From positions 57,502-121,501 of the forward strand of contig NZ_JAURYU010000024.1 in the NCBI RefSeq assembly GCF_030653755.1: a stretch of DNA of 64,000 nucleotides, read 5' to 3'. The notes under the pieces are model-generated. The model ran no database searches, was not told where the DNA came from, and was given only the letters and a program-made list of their open reading frames with translations. Shown here in pieces: positions 11,038 to 21,275 of this stretch. Positions within the stretch are counted from its first letter, which is position 1, and each line of letters begins with the position of its first letter. The translations under genes were made by a program, and so were the position numbers. Source of the stretch: Methylotenera sp. (lineage in GTDB: Bacteria > Pseudomonadota > Gammaproteobacteria > Burkholderiales > Methylophilaceae).

Positions 11038-11356
11038 CTGTATTGATATACCTAAGCTTGTACAGTTATTTTTAACTAATGTATTGAAATAACAACGATT
11101 GTAAGTTATTGTTTTTATTTTATTTTTATTAACAATAGCGTACAATGTAGCGCTAAGTTAATCACTGCATTTTAGCTGGTTTAGCGTAACTTATCCACAG
11201 GCATTTTCAAAAAAGTAACAATAAAAAATTTATAAAATAAAAGTGATAAGAATTAAAAAGTTAGCGCAATTAATAAAACTAAATAAGCATTGACAAAATA
11301 TAGTGATATCGGGTCTAATAACGCCCTTTGTAGCATTTTGCTAGTTGGAGATTCAC
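11038..11356. other. Putative oriC / divergent dnaA-rpmH regulatory region
   Basis: The 319-base spacer at the main strand switch is strongly AT-rich, with an AT stretch near 11220-11280 that could serve as an unwinding element. It has a perfect DnaA box TTATCCACA at 11191-11199. Only one perfect box is visible, so the origin may extend into the dnaA-dnaN spacer. No gene is seen here. Confidence 0.55.
11290..11319 (+). promoter_or_regulatory. rpmH promoter
   Basis: TTGACA (11290-11295), an 18-base spacer and TCTAAT (11314-11319) lie 38 bases before the rpmH ATG. A good sigma-70 match expected to drive the highly expressed rpmH-rnpA genes. Confidence 0.65.
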
Positions 11357-11491
11357 ATGAAACGTACATATCAACCTTCTAAAACACGTCGCGCACGTAC
11401 ACATGGCTTTTTAGTTCGCATGAAAACTAAAGGTGGCCGCGCTGTTATTGCTGCTCGCCGCGCAAAAGGTCGTTCACGCTTAGGTCTATAA
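11357..11491 (+). CDS. rpmH: 50S ribosomal protein L34
   Basis: Small basic ribosomal protein of 44 residues, full length for the family. It begins [18 protein letters not shown] and ends [11 protein letters not shown]; this arginine- and lysine-rich sequence is diagnostic. TTGGAG precedes the ATG by six bases. It heads the conserved rpmH-rnpA-yidD-yidC-mnmE cluster to the right of the origin. Confidence 0.98.
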   Translation: MKRTYQPSKTRRARTHGFLVRMKTKGGRAVIAARRAKGRSRLGL

Positions 11492-11559
11492 GTTAGTAAC
11501 GCCACAGGCGTTACTTTCGCTGTATATTTAGTTTTAAATGTCAGTAGAAACTTAATATA

Positions 11560-11949
11560 GTGCGCACGCTTAGATTTACAAAAAAAGCTAAGCTTATTAA
11601 AACGGATGAATTTTCATCCGTTTTTAATTTCCGCAAACGTATTTTTGCACAATATTTAGCGGTACATTATCAACCTAACACCTTGGCGCATGCTCGTTTG
11701 GGTTTGGTGGTCGGTAAAAAGGTAGCTAAATCATCAGTACAAAGAAACTATATGCGGCGTGTGTTGCGTGAGTTTTTTAGGCTGAGACAACGCGCAATTA
11801 ACCCCCTTGATTTGGTTGTGCGCGTGCAAAAAAAGTTTAATAAAAAAGATTTTTTATCAGTCGAGCAAGAGTTTGATGCTTTGATCAAGAAAATTAATCT
11901 ACGCACCACATTAAATACACAACAAAACCTTACTGAGGTTCACCATTAA
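11560..11949 (+). CDS. rnpA: Ribonuclease P protein component
   Basis: Protein subunit of RNase P, which helps the catalytic RNA mature tRNA 5' ends. The 129-residue product has the RNR motif (SSVQRNYMRRVLREFFR) and LVVGKKVAKSSVQRN. The start is GTG (MRTLRFTKKAKLIKTDEF); the nearest upstream ATG runs into a stop at once. The gene is basic throughout and lies 68 bases after rpmH, an arrangement conserved in most bacteria. Confidence 0.95.
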   Translation: MRTLRFTKKAKLIKTDEFSSVFNFRKRIFAQYLAVHYQPNTLAHARLGLVVGKKVAKSSVQRNYMRRVLREFFRLRQRAINPLDLVVRVQKKFNKKDFLSVEQEFDALIKKINLRTTLNTQQNLTEVHH

Positions 11950-12019
11950 ATGGTGTTCAGCATTTATAATGTACGGCAGCGGTTATTATTTAAGCCGCAT
12001 TCTTTTTTGTGAATATGTA

Positions 12020-12229
12020 ATGTCGCGCTTATTGATTTGGATGATTAAAGGATATCAATTAATTTTGAGTCCTTTTTTTGGCCAGCAATGTCGCTTCTAC
12101 CCTACTTGTTCACATTATGCGGTGGAAGCGCTTCAAAAACATGGCGCACTTCGTGGTAGCTACTTAATGGTTCATCGCTTATGTCGTTGTCACCCATGGT
12201 GTGATGGCGGGCATGATCCAGTACCTTAA
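12020..12229 (+). CDS. yidD: Membrane protein insertion efficiency factor YidD
   Basis: Small membrane-associated protein that aids YidC-dependent insertion. I chose the ATG at 12020 (MSRLLIWMIKGYQLILSPFF), giving 69 residues; an in-frame start 17 codons earlier adds unconserved residues. The family motif QQCRFYPTCSHYAVEALQKHG and the C-terminal CRCHPWCDGGHDPVP with conserved cysteines are present. It lies between rnpA and yidC as is usual. Confidence 0.95.
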   Translation: MSRLLIWMIKGYQLILSPFFGQQCRFYPTCSHYAVEALQKHGALRGSYLMVHRLCRCHPWCDGGHDPVP

Positions 12230-12280
12230 TTCTCTTTTAAATGCATGACTAAATTTTATATAGATTGCTTATAAAACAAT

Positions 12281-13933
12281 ATGGATACAAGACGTTTAGT
12301 ATTATTCGTGATTTTTTCGATGTCTATTTTGATGTTATGGGATGCTTGGCAAACTAAAAATGCGCCTGTGACATCAAGCCCAGTTGCTACTGTGGATACT
12401 GTACCTAGTGCTACTGATCTAGGTGGTGCAGTTGCTAATAATGTAGATACCCCTGTTGATACAGGTTACGCGTTAAAATCAGGTCAGAATATTGTTGTGA
12501 CCACTGATTTGTTTAAGGCAAATATTAATACAATAGGCGGCGATTTACGTAAATTAGAATTACGTAACCACCGTGCAGATGATAACCAAGGTAATTACTT
12601 ATTATTAGATGACGCTGCTAAACCTATGCTTTATGTTGCGCAGACTGGCTTAATTGGTCAAGATCTACCGACACACAATTCAGTGTTCACTAGTGATGCA
12701 ACAGCTTATCAAATACAAGATGGACAAGATAAGCTTGAAGTGCGCTTAAGTGCTGTGAGCAATGGGGTGACTGTATATAAAGTCTATACATTCCACCGTA
12801 ATCGTTATGAAATTGATGTTAATTATGAAATTAAGAATGACACTAGCGTAGCGATTACGCCTGTTGTTTACTATCAAATTGTCCATGATAGCGAATCTAA
12901 TCAAGGCTCTGCCCTAATGCCTACCTTTACAGGTGGTACATATTACACAGAGGCAAGTAAGTTCAAGAAGTTAGCATTTAGTGACATGGTTAAAGAGCCA
13001 TTAAATATCACTTCAAATGATGGTTGGGTTGGTATTTTGCAACACTATTTTGTTAGTGCTTGGATTCCTAAAGATGGTTTAGCACGCAAGTTTTATACTG
13101 AGAAACTGAGTGACAATATTTTTAGAATTGGTACCAAAAGTACATTAGAAACGATTGCACCAGGCGCAACTTTAACTGTGCCAGCTCGTTTATATTCTGG
13201 TCCACAAACTAAAGAAGATTTAATCGCAGCCGCACCAGGCCTAGAGTACAGCGTGGATTATGGTTGGTTAACTGTTATTGCATCGCCTTTGTTCTGGTTG
13301 TTAGCAAAAATTCACTCTTTGGTACAAAACTGGGGTGTAGCAATTATCTTGCTTACGATTTTGATCAAAGCAGCATTCTTTAAACTTTCAGCTTCTGGTT
13401 ACCGTAGCATGGCGCAAATGCGTGAACTTGCACCACGTTTACAATCAATGAAAGAAAAGTTTGGCGATGATCGTCAAAAAATGCAGATGGCGATGATGGA
13501 TCTCTATAAAAAAGAGAAAATCAATCCTATGGGTGGTTGCTTCCCAATTTTAATTCAAGTGCCTGTATTTATTGCACTTTATTGGGTGTTGTTAGGTTCA
13601 GTAGAGTTACGCCACGCGCCATTTTTTGGTTGGATTCAAGACTTATCAGCGATTGACCCATTCTACATTTTGCCGATACTCATGGGCGCTACCATGATTA
13701 TTCAGACTAAGCTTAATCCTAAGCCAACTGATCCGATGCAAGCTAAAATCATGACTTGGATGCCAGTTGTCTTTAGTATTTTCTTCTTCTTCTTCCCTGC
13801 TGGCTTGGTGTTGTATTGGTTAGTCAATAATGTGCTTTCTATCGCACAGCAGTGGTATGTTAATAAAATGATCCATGCAGAAACTGTTGCCAAAAAACAA
13901 GGCCACGCAAAAAAATCAGGTGAACATCACTAA
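12281..13933 (+). CDS. yidC: Membrane protein insertase YidC
   Basis: Inner-membrane insertase acting with or without SecYEG. The 550 residues begin with a transmembrane segment ([18 protein letters not shown]). A periplasmic beta-rich domain follows (about 55-335). The conserved five-segment core comes next: [20 protein letters not shown], then MREL...[28 protein letters not shown], and the last segments ending [20 protein letters not shown]. The C-terminal tail is basic. The length is normal for gram-negative YidC. Its end overlaps the start of mnmE. Confidence 0.98.
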   Translation: MDTRRLVLFVIFSMSILMLWDAWQTKNAPVTSSPVATVDTVPSATDLGGAVANNVDTPVDTGYALKSGQNIVVTTDLFKANINTIGGDLRKLELRNHRADDNQGNYLLLDDAAKPMLYVAQTGLIGQDLPTHNSVFTSDATAYQIQDGQDKLEVRLSAVSNGVTVYKVYTFHRNRYEIDVNYEIKNDTSVAITPVVYYQIVHDSESNQGSALMPTFTGGTYYTEASKFKKLAFSDMVKEPLNITSNDGWVGILQHYFVSAWIPKDGLARKFYTEKLSDNIFRIGTKSTLETIAPGATLTVPARLYSGPQTKEDLIAAAPGLEYSVDYGWLTVIASPLFWLLAKIHSLVQNWGVAIILLTILIKAAFFKLSASGYRSMAQMRELAPRLQSMKEKFGDDRQKMQMAMMDLYKKEKINPMGGCFPILIQVPVFIALYWVLLGSVELRHAPFFGWIQDLSAIDPFYILPILMGATMIIQTKLNPKPTDPMQAKIMTWMPVVFSIFFFFFPAGLVLYWLVNNVLSIAQQWYVNKMIHAETVAKKQGHAKKSGEHH

Positions 13934-15269
13934 CTCAACAGACACGATAGCCGCCATCGCCACCGCAAGTGGTGCAGGCGGTATTGGTGTTGTCAGGGTT
14001 TCTGGCCCTTTATCTCATGCCATTGCAATAAGTGTACTTGGGCATTGTCCTAAGCCACGTCATGCTGCTTATCTAGACTTTAAACAAGCTGACGGCGATC
14101 TCATTGATCGCGGCATCGCTATTTTTTACCCGAACCCACATTCTTATACAGGTGAAGATGTATTAGAGTTGCAAGCACATGGGGGCACTGCACTCATGCA
14201 AATCTTGCTAGCTAGATGCATCGCCCTTGGCGCACGTCAGGCGGATCCAGGTGAGTTTACTCGACGCGCTTATCTCAATGACAAAATGGATTTAGCGCAA
14301 GCTGAGGCCGTAGCTGATGTGATTAATGCAGCTACGATTGAAGCAGCTAAGAGTGCAGTACGTTCATTGTCTGGCGAGTTTTCGCAGCGCATCAATACCC
14401 TACTCTCAAAGTTAATTGATTTACGCATGTACGTAGAGGCTTGTTTAGACTTTCCTGAAGAGGAAATTGACTTTATCACGCAAGGTCGAGTAGCTGATAA
14501 GCTGGCTGCGATTATTAATGAGCTGACAGCAGTTTTTGCAAAAGCAAAACAAGGCAGTTTATTGCGCGAAGGTATTAATGTCGTTTTAGTTGGTCAGCCA
14601 AATGTTGGTAAATCCAGTTTAATGAATCAGTTAGCTGGTGAAGAAGTTGCGATTGTGACTTCAATCGCAGGTACCACTCGAGATACCATTAAGAATGTGA
14701 TACAAATAAACGGCGTACCTTTGCATGTGATAGACACGGCAGGCTTACGTGAAACTGACGACGAAGTTGAAAAATTTGGTATTGCACGAACTTGGCGAGC
14801 CACAGAAACCGCCAATATCGCATTATTGTTAGTGGATGCAGCCCATGGCATTACTGATACGGAAAAATCGATTTTAGCGCGGTTACCACAAGAAATCCCT
14901 AAAATTTGGGTGCATAATAAAATTGATGTGACGCAAGAACCTGCATTAATTGAAGAAAAGGACAAGGTAACGCATATTTATCTTTCTGCAAAAACTGGTG
15001 CTGGTTTAGAGTTGCTTAAAACGCATTTATTAAAATTAGCTGGTTATCAGAATAATGCTGAGGGTGTTTTTATGGCGCGCGCCAGACATTTATCTGCATT
15101 GTCACAGGTAAGTAGTCATTTGGATTTAGCGGCAAGTCAAATTAACTCGGCTGAGTTAGTTGCTGAAGAGTTGCGTTTGGCGCAAGAGGCTTTGAGCACA
15201 ATTACTGGGGAGTTCACCCCTGATGATTTATTGGGTGAGATTTTCTCTAAGTTTTGTATTGGTAAGTAA
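13920..15269 (+). CDS. mnmE: tRNA modification GTPase MnmE
   Basis: GTPase that works with MnmG to install carboxymethylaminomethyl groups at U34 of tRNAs. With a GTG start at 13920 the product is 449 residues, close to the usual 454, and begins just before [21 protein letters not shown]. An ATG at 13875 would add 15 residues read through the yidC tail. The G domain has GQPNVGKSS (about 224), AGTTRDT and [13 protein letters not shown]. The C-terminus FCIGK carries the catalytic cysteine. It overlaps yidC by 14 bases; its partner mnmG is 1.7 kb downstream. Confidence 0.95.
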   Translation: MNITNSTDTIAAIATASGAGGIGVVRVSGPLSHAIAISVLGHCPKPRHAAYLDFKQADGDLIDRGIAIFYPNPHSYTGEDVLELQAHGGTALMQILLARCIALGARQADPGEFTRRAYLNDKMDLAQAEAVADVINAATIEAAKSAVRSLSGEFSQRINTLLSKLIDLRMYVEACLDFPEEEIDFITQGRVADKLAAIINELTAVFAKAKQGSLLREGINVVLVGQPNVGKSSLMNQLAGEEVAIVTSIAGTTRDTIKNVIQINGVPLHVIDTAGLRETDDEVEKFGIARTWRATETANIALLLVDAAHGITDTEKSILARLPQEIPKIWVHNKIDVTQEPALIEEKDKVTHIYLSAKTGAGLELLKTHLLKLAGYQNNAEGVFMARARHLSALSQVSSHLDLAASQINSAELVAEELRLAQEALSTITGEFTPDDLLGEIFSKFCIGK

Positions 15270-15430
15270 GCTGTAGTGATGGTTTAGCTAAAGTTGTTTA
15301 GCGCAGCTTACTCTAATTAATGCACTTTTAATTGGATTTTCACATTTAAAACATGAGTTCGAAGCGGGTTTTTGATCCACGCTACTATAGTATTGGAACA
15401 AGTCCTTGCTGATGGTTTGTTGGCTTAGTT

Positions 15431-15462
15431 TGGTACGTAGCGTCAATTGACGCTACGTACCA
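15431..15462. repeat. 32-base perfect palindrome between mnmE and yegP-like gene
   Basis: Bases 15431-15462 read the same on both strands, centred on CAATTG (15444-15449). There is no loop and no T run. It lies in the spacer of two convergent genes, five bases from the stop of the minus-strand gene. It could be a hairpin terminator without a tail, or a protein-binding site. Confidence 0.8.
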
Positions 15463-15467
15463 TAAAT

Positions 15468-15803
15468 TTAAGCTGTTAAGTCTACTACAGTTGCTTCTGG
15501 TCCATTTTTCTTCACAGACTCAATGCCGTTATCGCGTGCTGCCGCACTTTCATACATTTGACTTTGACCAATAATTTGGTGGTTGCCCGCTTTAAGCACA
15601 AAGTAAGGCTTGTCGGTTTTGGACACTAAACGCTCATAACGTGCTTCATCTGCCGCATTTTTTTGAATAGAAGTAATCCCATTAAGTGCACTTGCTTTTG
15701 TCTCGTACATTTCAGACTGCATAATAATTTGGCCGTTGCCAGCTAATAAATTAAAGTGAAACTGACCACTTTTTGCTGCTTTTAATTCAAATTTCCCAGC
15801 CAT
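15468..15803 (-). CDS. YegP / DUF1508 family protein
   Basis: Small soluble protein of 111 residues made of two tandem copies of the DUF1508 (YegP) unit. Copy 1 (about 11-50) has QFHFNLLAGNGQIIMQSEMY and copy 2 (about 65-105) has YFVLKAGNHQIIGQSQMYES; both end in an NGI-x-S-x-KN segment. Members of this family are often stress-related, but the molecular role is unknown. AAGGGGA precedes the ATG by five bases, a strong ribosome-binding site. It is transcribed against mnmE and alone, with a long upstream spacer holding a DnaA box and a parS site. Confidence 0.9.
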   Translation of the reverse strand: MAGKFELKAAKSGQFHFNLLAGNGQIIMQSEMYETKASALNGITSIQKNAADEARYERLVSKTDKPYFVLKAGNHQIIGQSQMYESAAARDNGIESVKKNGPEATVVDLTA

Positions 15804-15940
15804 AAGATTCCCCTTACGATTCGTTGTTGGTCTAATTTATGTACCTATGTTTATTACCAGATAAACTATAGACTTGCATATGTGGATAAGTCAATACCCA
15901 AGTATTAGTTGTGTTTACTGCTAAATAATTTTAAAAGTAT

Positions 15941-15956
15941 TGTTTCACGTGGAACA
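15941..15956. promoter_or_regulatory. parS centromere-like site 2
   Basis: TGTTTCACGTGGAACA fits the TGTTNCACGTGNAACA consensus, with the two variable positions non-complementary. It lies 52 bases from a DnaA box. Confidence 0.85.
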
Positions 15957-16144
15957 TATTGTTTATATATTGGAGGTGCATTAAGTTGGCATCTTATTAG
16001 CATGGAATATTGAAGCTAATAGAGAGTTGAATGTAAATTAACCTGTCTCAGTGATAGTTGTTGATGTATGTTGGGGGTTGTAAGTTACTGCTGATTTTTA
16101 ATGAGTGCTAGCAGCAACTATGGTGATGAGTGTATGTGCGATGG

Positions 16145-16182
16145 GTATAAAAAAAGCAGAGCCTCGTATGAAGCTCTGCTTT
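16145..16182 (-). terminator. Terminator after cytochrome c gene
   Basis: AAAGCAGAGC (16153-16162) pairs with GCTCTGCTTT (16173-16182) around a 10-base loop. The minus-strand reading continues into a T run. Confidence 0.85.
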
Positions 16183-16199
16183 AGTTAAGCGATAGCTAA

Positions 16200-16649
16200 T
16201 TATTTTTTAGCTGAAGGTGTTCTTTCGGTTAATAGGTAAATAATATAGTTTGCTTTTTCTGCAGCAGTACAATCTGTACCGATAATTTCATTGCAATGTT
16301 CTGTGAATTTCTCTTCGACTTTATCTAAATCTTTAAAGCGTTTGTTGTTAACTGCTGGTGAAAGCGGCTCAATTGATTTACCTGTTAAAGCGTGTTTGCC
16401 TGGGTTAGCAGGGTTTGTTGTATGGCAAGAGGCGCAAGCCATTTCCTTGCCATTTGGCATTTTAATTTTACGATTAAAAAACATCTTACCTTCAGTCACA
16501 GAAGATACAAACTCTGGATTAACTGTTTGTGCGATGCTGATATATTTTTTTGTTAACGCTTCTGCGTTGGTAACGTTTGCTTGTGCAGCATGGGCTGTCA
16601 GTGTAGCAAAACCTAGTAACGTAGCCAAAATAAGATGGGTGTGTTTCAC
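16200..16649 (-). CDS. Periplasmic monohaem cytochrome c, DUF1924 type
   Basis: A 149-residue exported protein. Its signal peptide covers about residues 1-22 (hydrophobic ILATLLGFATLTAHA). One haem c site CASCH (C72, C75, H76) is present. The surrounding GKEMACASCHTTNPANPGKH and the later LSPAVNNKRFKDLDKVEEKF match the DUF1924/SHP-like cytochrome family, in which electron-transfer or ligand-binding roles are proposed. Two extra cysteines (HCNEIIGTDC) may form a disulphide. The start is GTG, preceded by AAGGAG. Part of a parS-like sequence (CACGTGAAACA) spans the start codon. The gene has its own terminator; the redox partner cannot be told. Confidence 0.88.
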   Translation of the reverse strand: MKHTHLILATLLGFATLTAHAAQANVTNAEALTKKYISIAQTVNPEFVSSVTEGKMFFNRKIKMPNGKEMACASCHTTNPANPGKHALTGKSIEPLSPAVNNKRFKDLDKVEEKFTEHCNEIIGTDCTAAEKANYIIYLLTERTPSAKK

Positions 16650-16824
16650 GTGCGACTCCTTAGTAATAAAACCAATAAAACCAAAATTTTCTAAAAAAGT
16701 ATATTGATTGTGATTGTTATAATATGACTTAATTCTAAACTAATTATAGCTTGCTTGATATCGATTAAAGTAAATTTTATGCCTATATTGTTAAGAAAAT
16801 ATGGCTAAGTTGTAAATATCCAAT

Positions 16825-16840
16825 TGTTTCACGTGAAACA
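16825..16840. promoter_or_regulatory. parS centromere-like site 3
   Basis: Perfect TGTTTCACGTGAAACA in the spacer upstream of mnmG, 3.6 kb from parB. The rest of this 280-base spacer shows no gene. Confidence 0.93.
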
Positions 16841-16929
16841 GCGATTATAAGTGGTGTTATGCATGACCTAGACTTGAGTTTAAGTTAAACTTCTACCTCT
16901 TGAGTAATAATGTTTTTTGTGATTAAACT

Positions 16930-18849
16930 ATGAATTTTCCTGATCTTTTTGATGTGATTGTAGTCGGTGGTGGGCATGCTGGTACAGAGGCTGCACTTGC
17001 GAGTGCAAGAATGGGACAGAAAACCTTATTGCTTACGCATAATATAGAAACATTGGGTCAGATGTCCTGCAATCCGAGTATTGGCGGTATCGGCAAAGGG
17101 CATTTAGTTAAAGAGATAGATGCACTGGGTGGGGCGATGGCTGCCGCTACTGATGAAGGCGGTATTCAATTTCGCATACTAAACTCCAGTAAAGGTCCTG
17201 CTGTACGCGCAACGCGTGCGCAAGCAGACCGCGTATTATATAAAGCTGCGATACGACACCGACTTGAAAATCAGGAAAATCTTTGGTTGTTTCAGCAAGC
17301 AGTAGATGACATCATCTTAGAGGGTGATCGCGCTGCTGGTGTAGTGACGCAAATTGGCTTGCGTTTTGCCGCAAAGTCTGTGGTGTTGACGGCAGGAACA
17401 TTTTTGGGAGGTTTGGTGCATGTGGGGCTGCAGAACTATCAAGCAGGTCGCGCTGGTGACCCTCCTTCTATCTCGCTTGCTGCCCGCCTGCGTGAAATAG
17501 GCTTGCCAGCTGGTAGGTTAAAAACAGGTACGCCACCACGAATTGATGGACGCACCATCGATTATTCTGTCATGACAATACAGCCTGGTGATGATCCCGT
17601 GCCAGTGTTTTCATTTTTAGGCAATGCATTGCAGCATCCAGCACAAATGCCCTGCTGGATTACACACACCAATGAGCGTACTCACGACATTATTCGTAGT
17701 GGGTTAGATCGTTCACCGATGTACACAGGTGTGATTGAAGGTGTGGGGCCGCGGTATTGTCCGAGTGTGGAAGATAAGATTCACCGCTTCGCAGATAAAG
17801 AATCGCATCAAATATTTCTAGAGCCAGAAGGTTTGGCAACCAACGAAATTTACCCAAATGGTATTTCAACCAGTTTGCCTTTTGATATTCAGCTTGCTTT
17901 GGTGCGCTCTGTTAGGGGGTTGGAGAATGCCCATATTCTGCGCCCAGGCTATGCAATTGAGTATGATTATTACGACCCGCGTGGATTGAAGTCAAGTTTA
18001 GAGACTAAGGCTGTTAAGGGCTTGTTCTTTGCGGGGCAGATTAACGGCACAACAGGTTACGAAGAAGCAGCTGCGCAAGGTTTACTTGCAGGTGCAAATG
18101 CCGCCTTGTATGCACAAGATAAAGAGGCGTGGTGCCCTGCGCGTGATGAGGCTTACTTGGGTGTGTTGGTGGATGATTTAATCACGCGTGGCGTGAGTGA
18201 GCCCTACCGTATGTTTACCAGTCGTGCAGAGTATCGTTTGCAGTTGCGTGAAGATAATGCGGATATGCGTTTAACCGAAATTGGCCGCAAGCTTGGCTTG
18301 GTCAATGATGTGCGCTGGGAAGCCTTTAGTCGTAAAAAAGAAGCAGTTGAACGTGAGCAAGAGCGTTTGAAAAAGACATTTGTGCAACCAGCTAACTTAA
18401 GTGCAGAAATGATGCAGGCCGTGTTTGGTAAGTCGCTTGAACATGAATACAGTTTATTTGAATTGCTGCGGCGCCCAGAAGTAAGTTATGAGGCTGTGCT
18501 TTCTTTAGATGGCTTAGGGTTGGGTGAGGTTGAGCCTGCGGTTCGCGAGCAGGTGGAAATTGCTGCCAAGTATCAGGGATATATTGATCGTCAGATAGAG
18601 GAAGTGGCGCGTAGCCGAGGTCAAGAAAATACTCTATTGCCAGCCGACTTAGATTATCGAGAAATTCATGGTTTACCGATAGAGGCGCAACAGAAACTAA
18701 ATGCACAAAAGCCAGAAACAATTGGCCAAGCTGGTCGTATATCAGGCATTACACCGGCAGCGATCTCTCTCTTGCTGGTTTACTTAAAACGTAAGTCACG
18801 TGCAAAGGTTTTAAGTAACACCAATACAGATATGGGAAATGTAGCATGA
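16930..18849 (+). CDS. mnmG: tRNA uridine-5-carboxymethylaminomethyl modification enzyme MnmG (GidA)
   Basis: FAD- and NADH-binding partner of MnmE in U34 tRNA modification. The Rossmann motif [20 protein letters not shown] (about 9-28) binds FAD. Family signatures include [35 protein letters not shown], and [20 protein letters not shown]. The C-terminal helical region ends with [14 protein letters not shown] text ([20 protein letters not shown]). At 639 residues it is slightly longer than the E. coli protein (629). It overlaps the next gene by ATGA, giving tight coupling with rsmG. Confidence 0.98.
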   Translation: MNFPDLFDVIVVGGGHAGTEAALASARMGQKTLLLTHNIETLGQMSCNPSIGGIGKGHLVKEIDALGGAMAAATDEGGIQFRILNSSKGPAVRATRAQADRVLYKAAIRHRLENQENLWLFQQAVDDIILEGDRAAGVVTQIGLRFAAKSVVLTAGTFLGGLVHVGLQNYQAGRAGDPPSISLAARLREIGLPAGRLKTGTPPRIDGRTIDYSVMTIQPGDDPVPVFSFLGNALQHPAQMPCWITHTNERTHDIIRSGLDRSPMYTGVIEGVGPRYCPSVEDKIHRFADKESHQIFLEPEGLATNEIYPNGISTSLPFDIQLALVRSVRGLENAHILRPGYAIEYDYYDPRGLKSSLETKAVKGLFFAGQINGTTGYEEAAAQGLLAGANAALYAQDKEAWCPARDEAYLGVLVDDLITRGVSEPYRMFTSRAEYRLQLREDNADMRLTEIGRKLGLVNDVRWEAFSRKKEAVEREQERLKKTFVQPANLSAEMMQAVFGKSLEHEYSLFELLRRPEVSYEAVLSLDGLGLGEVEPAVREQVEIAAKYQGYIDRQIEEVARSRGQENTLLPADLDYREIHGLPIEAQQKLNAQKPETIGQAGRISGITPAAISLLLVYLKRKSRAKVLSNTNTDMGNVA

Positions 18850-19532
18850 GCATAACAGGCAACATGCCAAGAAATTTAAAACAAGAAGATCGCGCTCAGT
18901 TACAGGCAAAGCTCGAACTGGGTTTGCAGGAGATGGGCTTAGAAATACTTCCAGAACAAAAACAAAAGCTACTAGATTATGTTGCCTTGATCTATAAATG
19001 GAATCAAGTGCACAATCTTACCGCAGTACGTGAGCCTATTGAAATGGTAACGCTACACATATTGGATAGCTTGTCAGTACTATCGCATATTGAATGTAAG
19101 CACTTACTTGATGTGGGGGCTGGTGCTGGTTTGCCAAGTATTCCTTTGGCTATTTGTTTGCCGCAAATGCAAGTGACTGCTATTGACGCCGTGCAAAAGA
19201 AAGTAAGTTTTATGCGACAAGTGAAAGCGGAGCTCGGCCTGTCAAACTTCTCAGTGATTCATGGGCGTATTGAAGATCAGGCTGTGCCGAGTAAAGAGAT
19301 GGCGCAGAAGTTTGATGTCATTATCTCGCGCGCGTTTTCGGAAATTGCCCTCTTCATTAAGTTAACAAAACATTTGCTAGCTGAAGGTGGTGTATGGTTG
19401 GCGATGAAGGGCGTTATCCCTGAGCATGAGTTTAAAAAGAGTGTAATTAAACCTACTGAAATCCGTGTATTAAAAGTGGCTGGCTTAGATGCAGAACGTC
19501 ATTTAGTGGTACTAAAGCAAGATAATGGCTAA
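18846..19532 (+). CDS. rsmG: 16S rRNA m7G527 methyltransferase RsmG (GidB)
   Basis: SAM-dependent methyltransferase that modifies G527 of 16S rRNA. The 228 residues include [20 protein letters not shown], motif [18 protein letters not shown] (about 80-96), and [13 protein letters not shown]. These are diagnostic of the GidB family. The ATG overlaps the mnmG stop by four bases. The first residues are not conserved, so the true start could be the second methionine (MPRNLKQED). Mutations in this gene commonly give low-level streptomycin resistance in other bacteria. Confidence 0.96.
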   Translation: MSITGNMPRNLKQEDRAQLQAKLELGLQEMGLEILPEQKQKLLDYVALIYKWNQVHNLTAVREPIEMVTLHILDSLSVLSHIECKHLLDVGAGAGLPSIPLAICLPQMQVTAIDAVQKKVSFMRQVKAELGLSNFSVIHGRIEDQAVPSKEMAQKFDVIISRAFSEIALFIKLTKHLLAEGGVWLAMKGVIPEHEFKKSVIKPTEIRVLKVAGLDAERHLVVLKQDNG

Positions 19533-19599
19533 TTAACTGAGTAGTTTGAGTGCTAAGCAATGCACGTGCGTAACTATTGGAAATGCAAAGAAAAATAAT

Positions 19600-20364
19600 A
19601 TGAAAATATTGGCAATCACAAATCAAAAAGGTGGTGTAGGTAAAACTACGACTTGCGTCAATTTGGCGGCAAGTCTGGCTAGCTTAGGTAAGCGTGTATT
19701 GTTGATAGATTTGGATCCGCAAGGAAATGCCAGTACTGGAAGTGGTATTGATAAAGCGCATCTTAAGTTAAGTATTTACCATGTGCTGATAGGTGAAAAA
19801 TCGTTAAAAGAAGTAGTAGTAAAAAGTGAAAAAGGTGGTTTTGATATTGCGCCATCTAACCGAGAGTTGGCAGGTGCAGAGGTTGAGCTGGTGAATGAGT
19901 TGGCACGTGAGAATCGCTTAAAGGCAGCCATTGCAAAATTAGGTGATGCATATGACATGGTGTTGCTGGATTGCCCCCCTGCCCTCAATTTGGTGACGGT
20001 TAATGCGTTAACCGCTGCAAATGCAGTAATGATTCCCATGCAATGCGAATACTACGCTTTAGAAGGTTTATCCGACTTGGTAAATACTATTAAAAAAGTA
20101 CGCGCACACTTAAATCCAACATTGGAAATAGAGGGTTTGTTGCGGACATTGTTTGATAATCGAAATATGCTGGCTCAACAGGTTTCAGCCCAATTAATTA
20201 GTCATTTTGGAGATAAAGTCTATAAGACCGTAATTCCACGTAACATTCGTTTGGCTGAGGCGCCAAGCTATGGTGTGCCAGTGTTGAGTTACGATAAAAG
20301 CTCTAAAGGCGCAGTAGCCTATCTTGAGTTGGCGCAAGAAATTACCAATAAAGATAAAAACTGA
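19600..20364 (+). CDS. parA: Chromosome partitioning ATPase ParA (Soj)
   Basis: Walker-type ATPase that moves ParB-parS complexes during chromosome segregation. I chose the ATG at 19600 (MKILAITNQKGGVGKTTTCV, 254 residues) because the deviant Walker A KGGVGKTT then sits at residues 10-17 as in homologues. An in-frame TTG at 19546 would add an unconserved leader. Further motifs are LLIDLDPQGNAS and MVLLDCPPALNLVTVNAL, and the C-terminal TVIPRNIRLAEAPSYGVPV. It is followed by parB 47 bases later; the two form the chromosomal parAB pair. Confidence 0.96.
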   Translation: MKILAITNQKGGVGKTTTCVNLAASLASLGKRVLLIDLDPQGNASTGSGIDKAHLKLSIYHVLIGEKSLKEVVVKSEKGGFDIAPSNRELAGAEVELVNELARENRLKAAIAKLGDAYDMVLLDCPPALNLVTVNALTAANAVMIPMQCEYYALEGLSDLVNTIKKVRAHLNPTLEIEGLLRTLFDNRNMLAQQVSAQLISHFGDKVYKTVIPRNIRLAEAPSYGVPVLSYDKSSKGAVAYLELAQEITNKDKN

Positions 20365-20411
20365 AACAGGTTTCAGGGTTTATTTAAAAATATACGTAAA
20401 GAGAAGCAAAT

Positions 20412-21275
20412 ATGGTTAAGTTAAAAGGATTAGGGCGCGGTCTGGATGCCCTGCTCGCTGGTGACATGGGTAGTGTTGGTGAGGCTGATTCACTGATGAT
20501 GCTAAAAGTAGAACAGTTACGTCCTGGCAAGTATCAACCAAGAAGTTATATGGATGAAGCTGCGTTAAAAACGTTAGCCGATTCAATTAAAGCACAAGGC
20601 ATTATGCAGCCAATTCTTGTTCGTCAATTGGCGGATGAGCAGTATGAAATTATCGCAGGTGAGCGCCGCTGGCGTGCAAGTCAGCTTGCTGGTTTAGCTG
20701 AAGTGCCAGTACTTGTACGTGAGATTGCTGATGAGTCAGCGTTAGCGATGGCTTTGATTGAAAACATTCAGCGCGAAAATCTTAATCCACTTGAAGAGGC
20801 GCAAGGTATCAAGCGACTAATTGATGAGTTTTCGATGACGCATGAAAAAGCCGCCGAAGCTGTTGGGCGCTCCCGTGTGGCAGTATCAAACTTATTGCGC
20901 TTACTTACCTTGACCGATGCGGTTCAGGAGATGTTGATGTATGGTAAGTTGGATATGGGGCACGCGCGAGCGCTGGTTGGATTGGAAGGCGCGCAACAAG
21001 TCATGTTGGCTGAGCAGATTGTTTATAACAAATTATCTGTACGCGAAGCAGAATCACTAGTGAAAAAATTTGGCGAGCAGGTTGTTAAACCTGCAGCAAA
21101 ATCCATGCAAGCGCCACAACATGATCAAGACGTAGTGCGACTGCAAGAAACCTTGAGTAATAAGCTAGGTGCAAGTGTAAGTATTAAAGCGAATACTAAC
21201 GGAGCTGGCGTATTGAAAATTAACTATGCAAGTTTAGATCAGCTGGACGACATTATTGGCAGAATTACACGCTAA
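20412..21275 (+). CDS. parB: Chromosome partitioning protein ParB (Spo0J)
   Basis: CTPase and DNA clamp that loads at parS and spreads. The 287 residues begin KLKGLGRGLDALL, followed by LRPGKYQPRSYMDEAALKTL and the CTP-binding GERRWRAS motif (about 82-89), then ALIENIQRENLNPLEEAQG. The central helix-turn-helix includes AVGRSRVAVSNLLRLLTL. The C-terminal dimerisation domain ends INYASLDQLDDIIGRIT. AGAGAAG precedes the ATG. Its sites are very likely the parS palindromes at 8259, 15941 and 16825. Confidence 0.97.
   Translation: MVKLKGLGRGLDALLAGDMGSVGEADSLMMLKVEQLRPGKYQPRSYMDEAALKTLADSIKAQGIMQPILVRQLADEQYEIIAGERRWRASQLAGLAEVPVLVREIADESALAMALIENIQRENLNPLEEAQGIKRLIDEFSMTHEKAAEAVGRSRVAVSNLLRLLTLTDAVQEMLMYGKLDMGHARALVGLEGAQQVMLAEQIVYNKLSVREAESLVKKFGEQVVKPAAKSMQAPQHDQDVVRLQETLSNKLGASVSIKANTNGAGVLKINYASLDQLDDIIGRITR

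Larger units (their letters stand above)
15804..16199. other. Non-coding spacer with DnaA box and parS
   Basis: Nearly 400 bases without a gene. It holds a perfect DnaA box on the minus strand (TGTGGATAA, 15881-15889), a parS-like site (15941-15956) and the cytochrome gene terminator. I see nothing else in it. Confidence 0.6.

Noticed and set aside
18392..18721. 109-codon minus-strand frame
   Set aside because: Shadow of the conserved mnmG C-terminal region.
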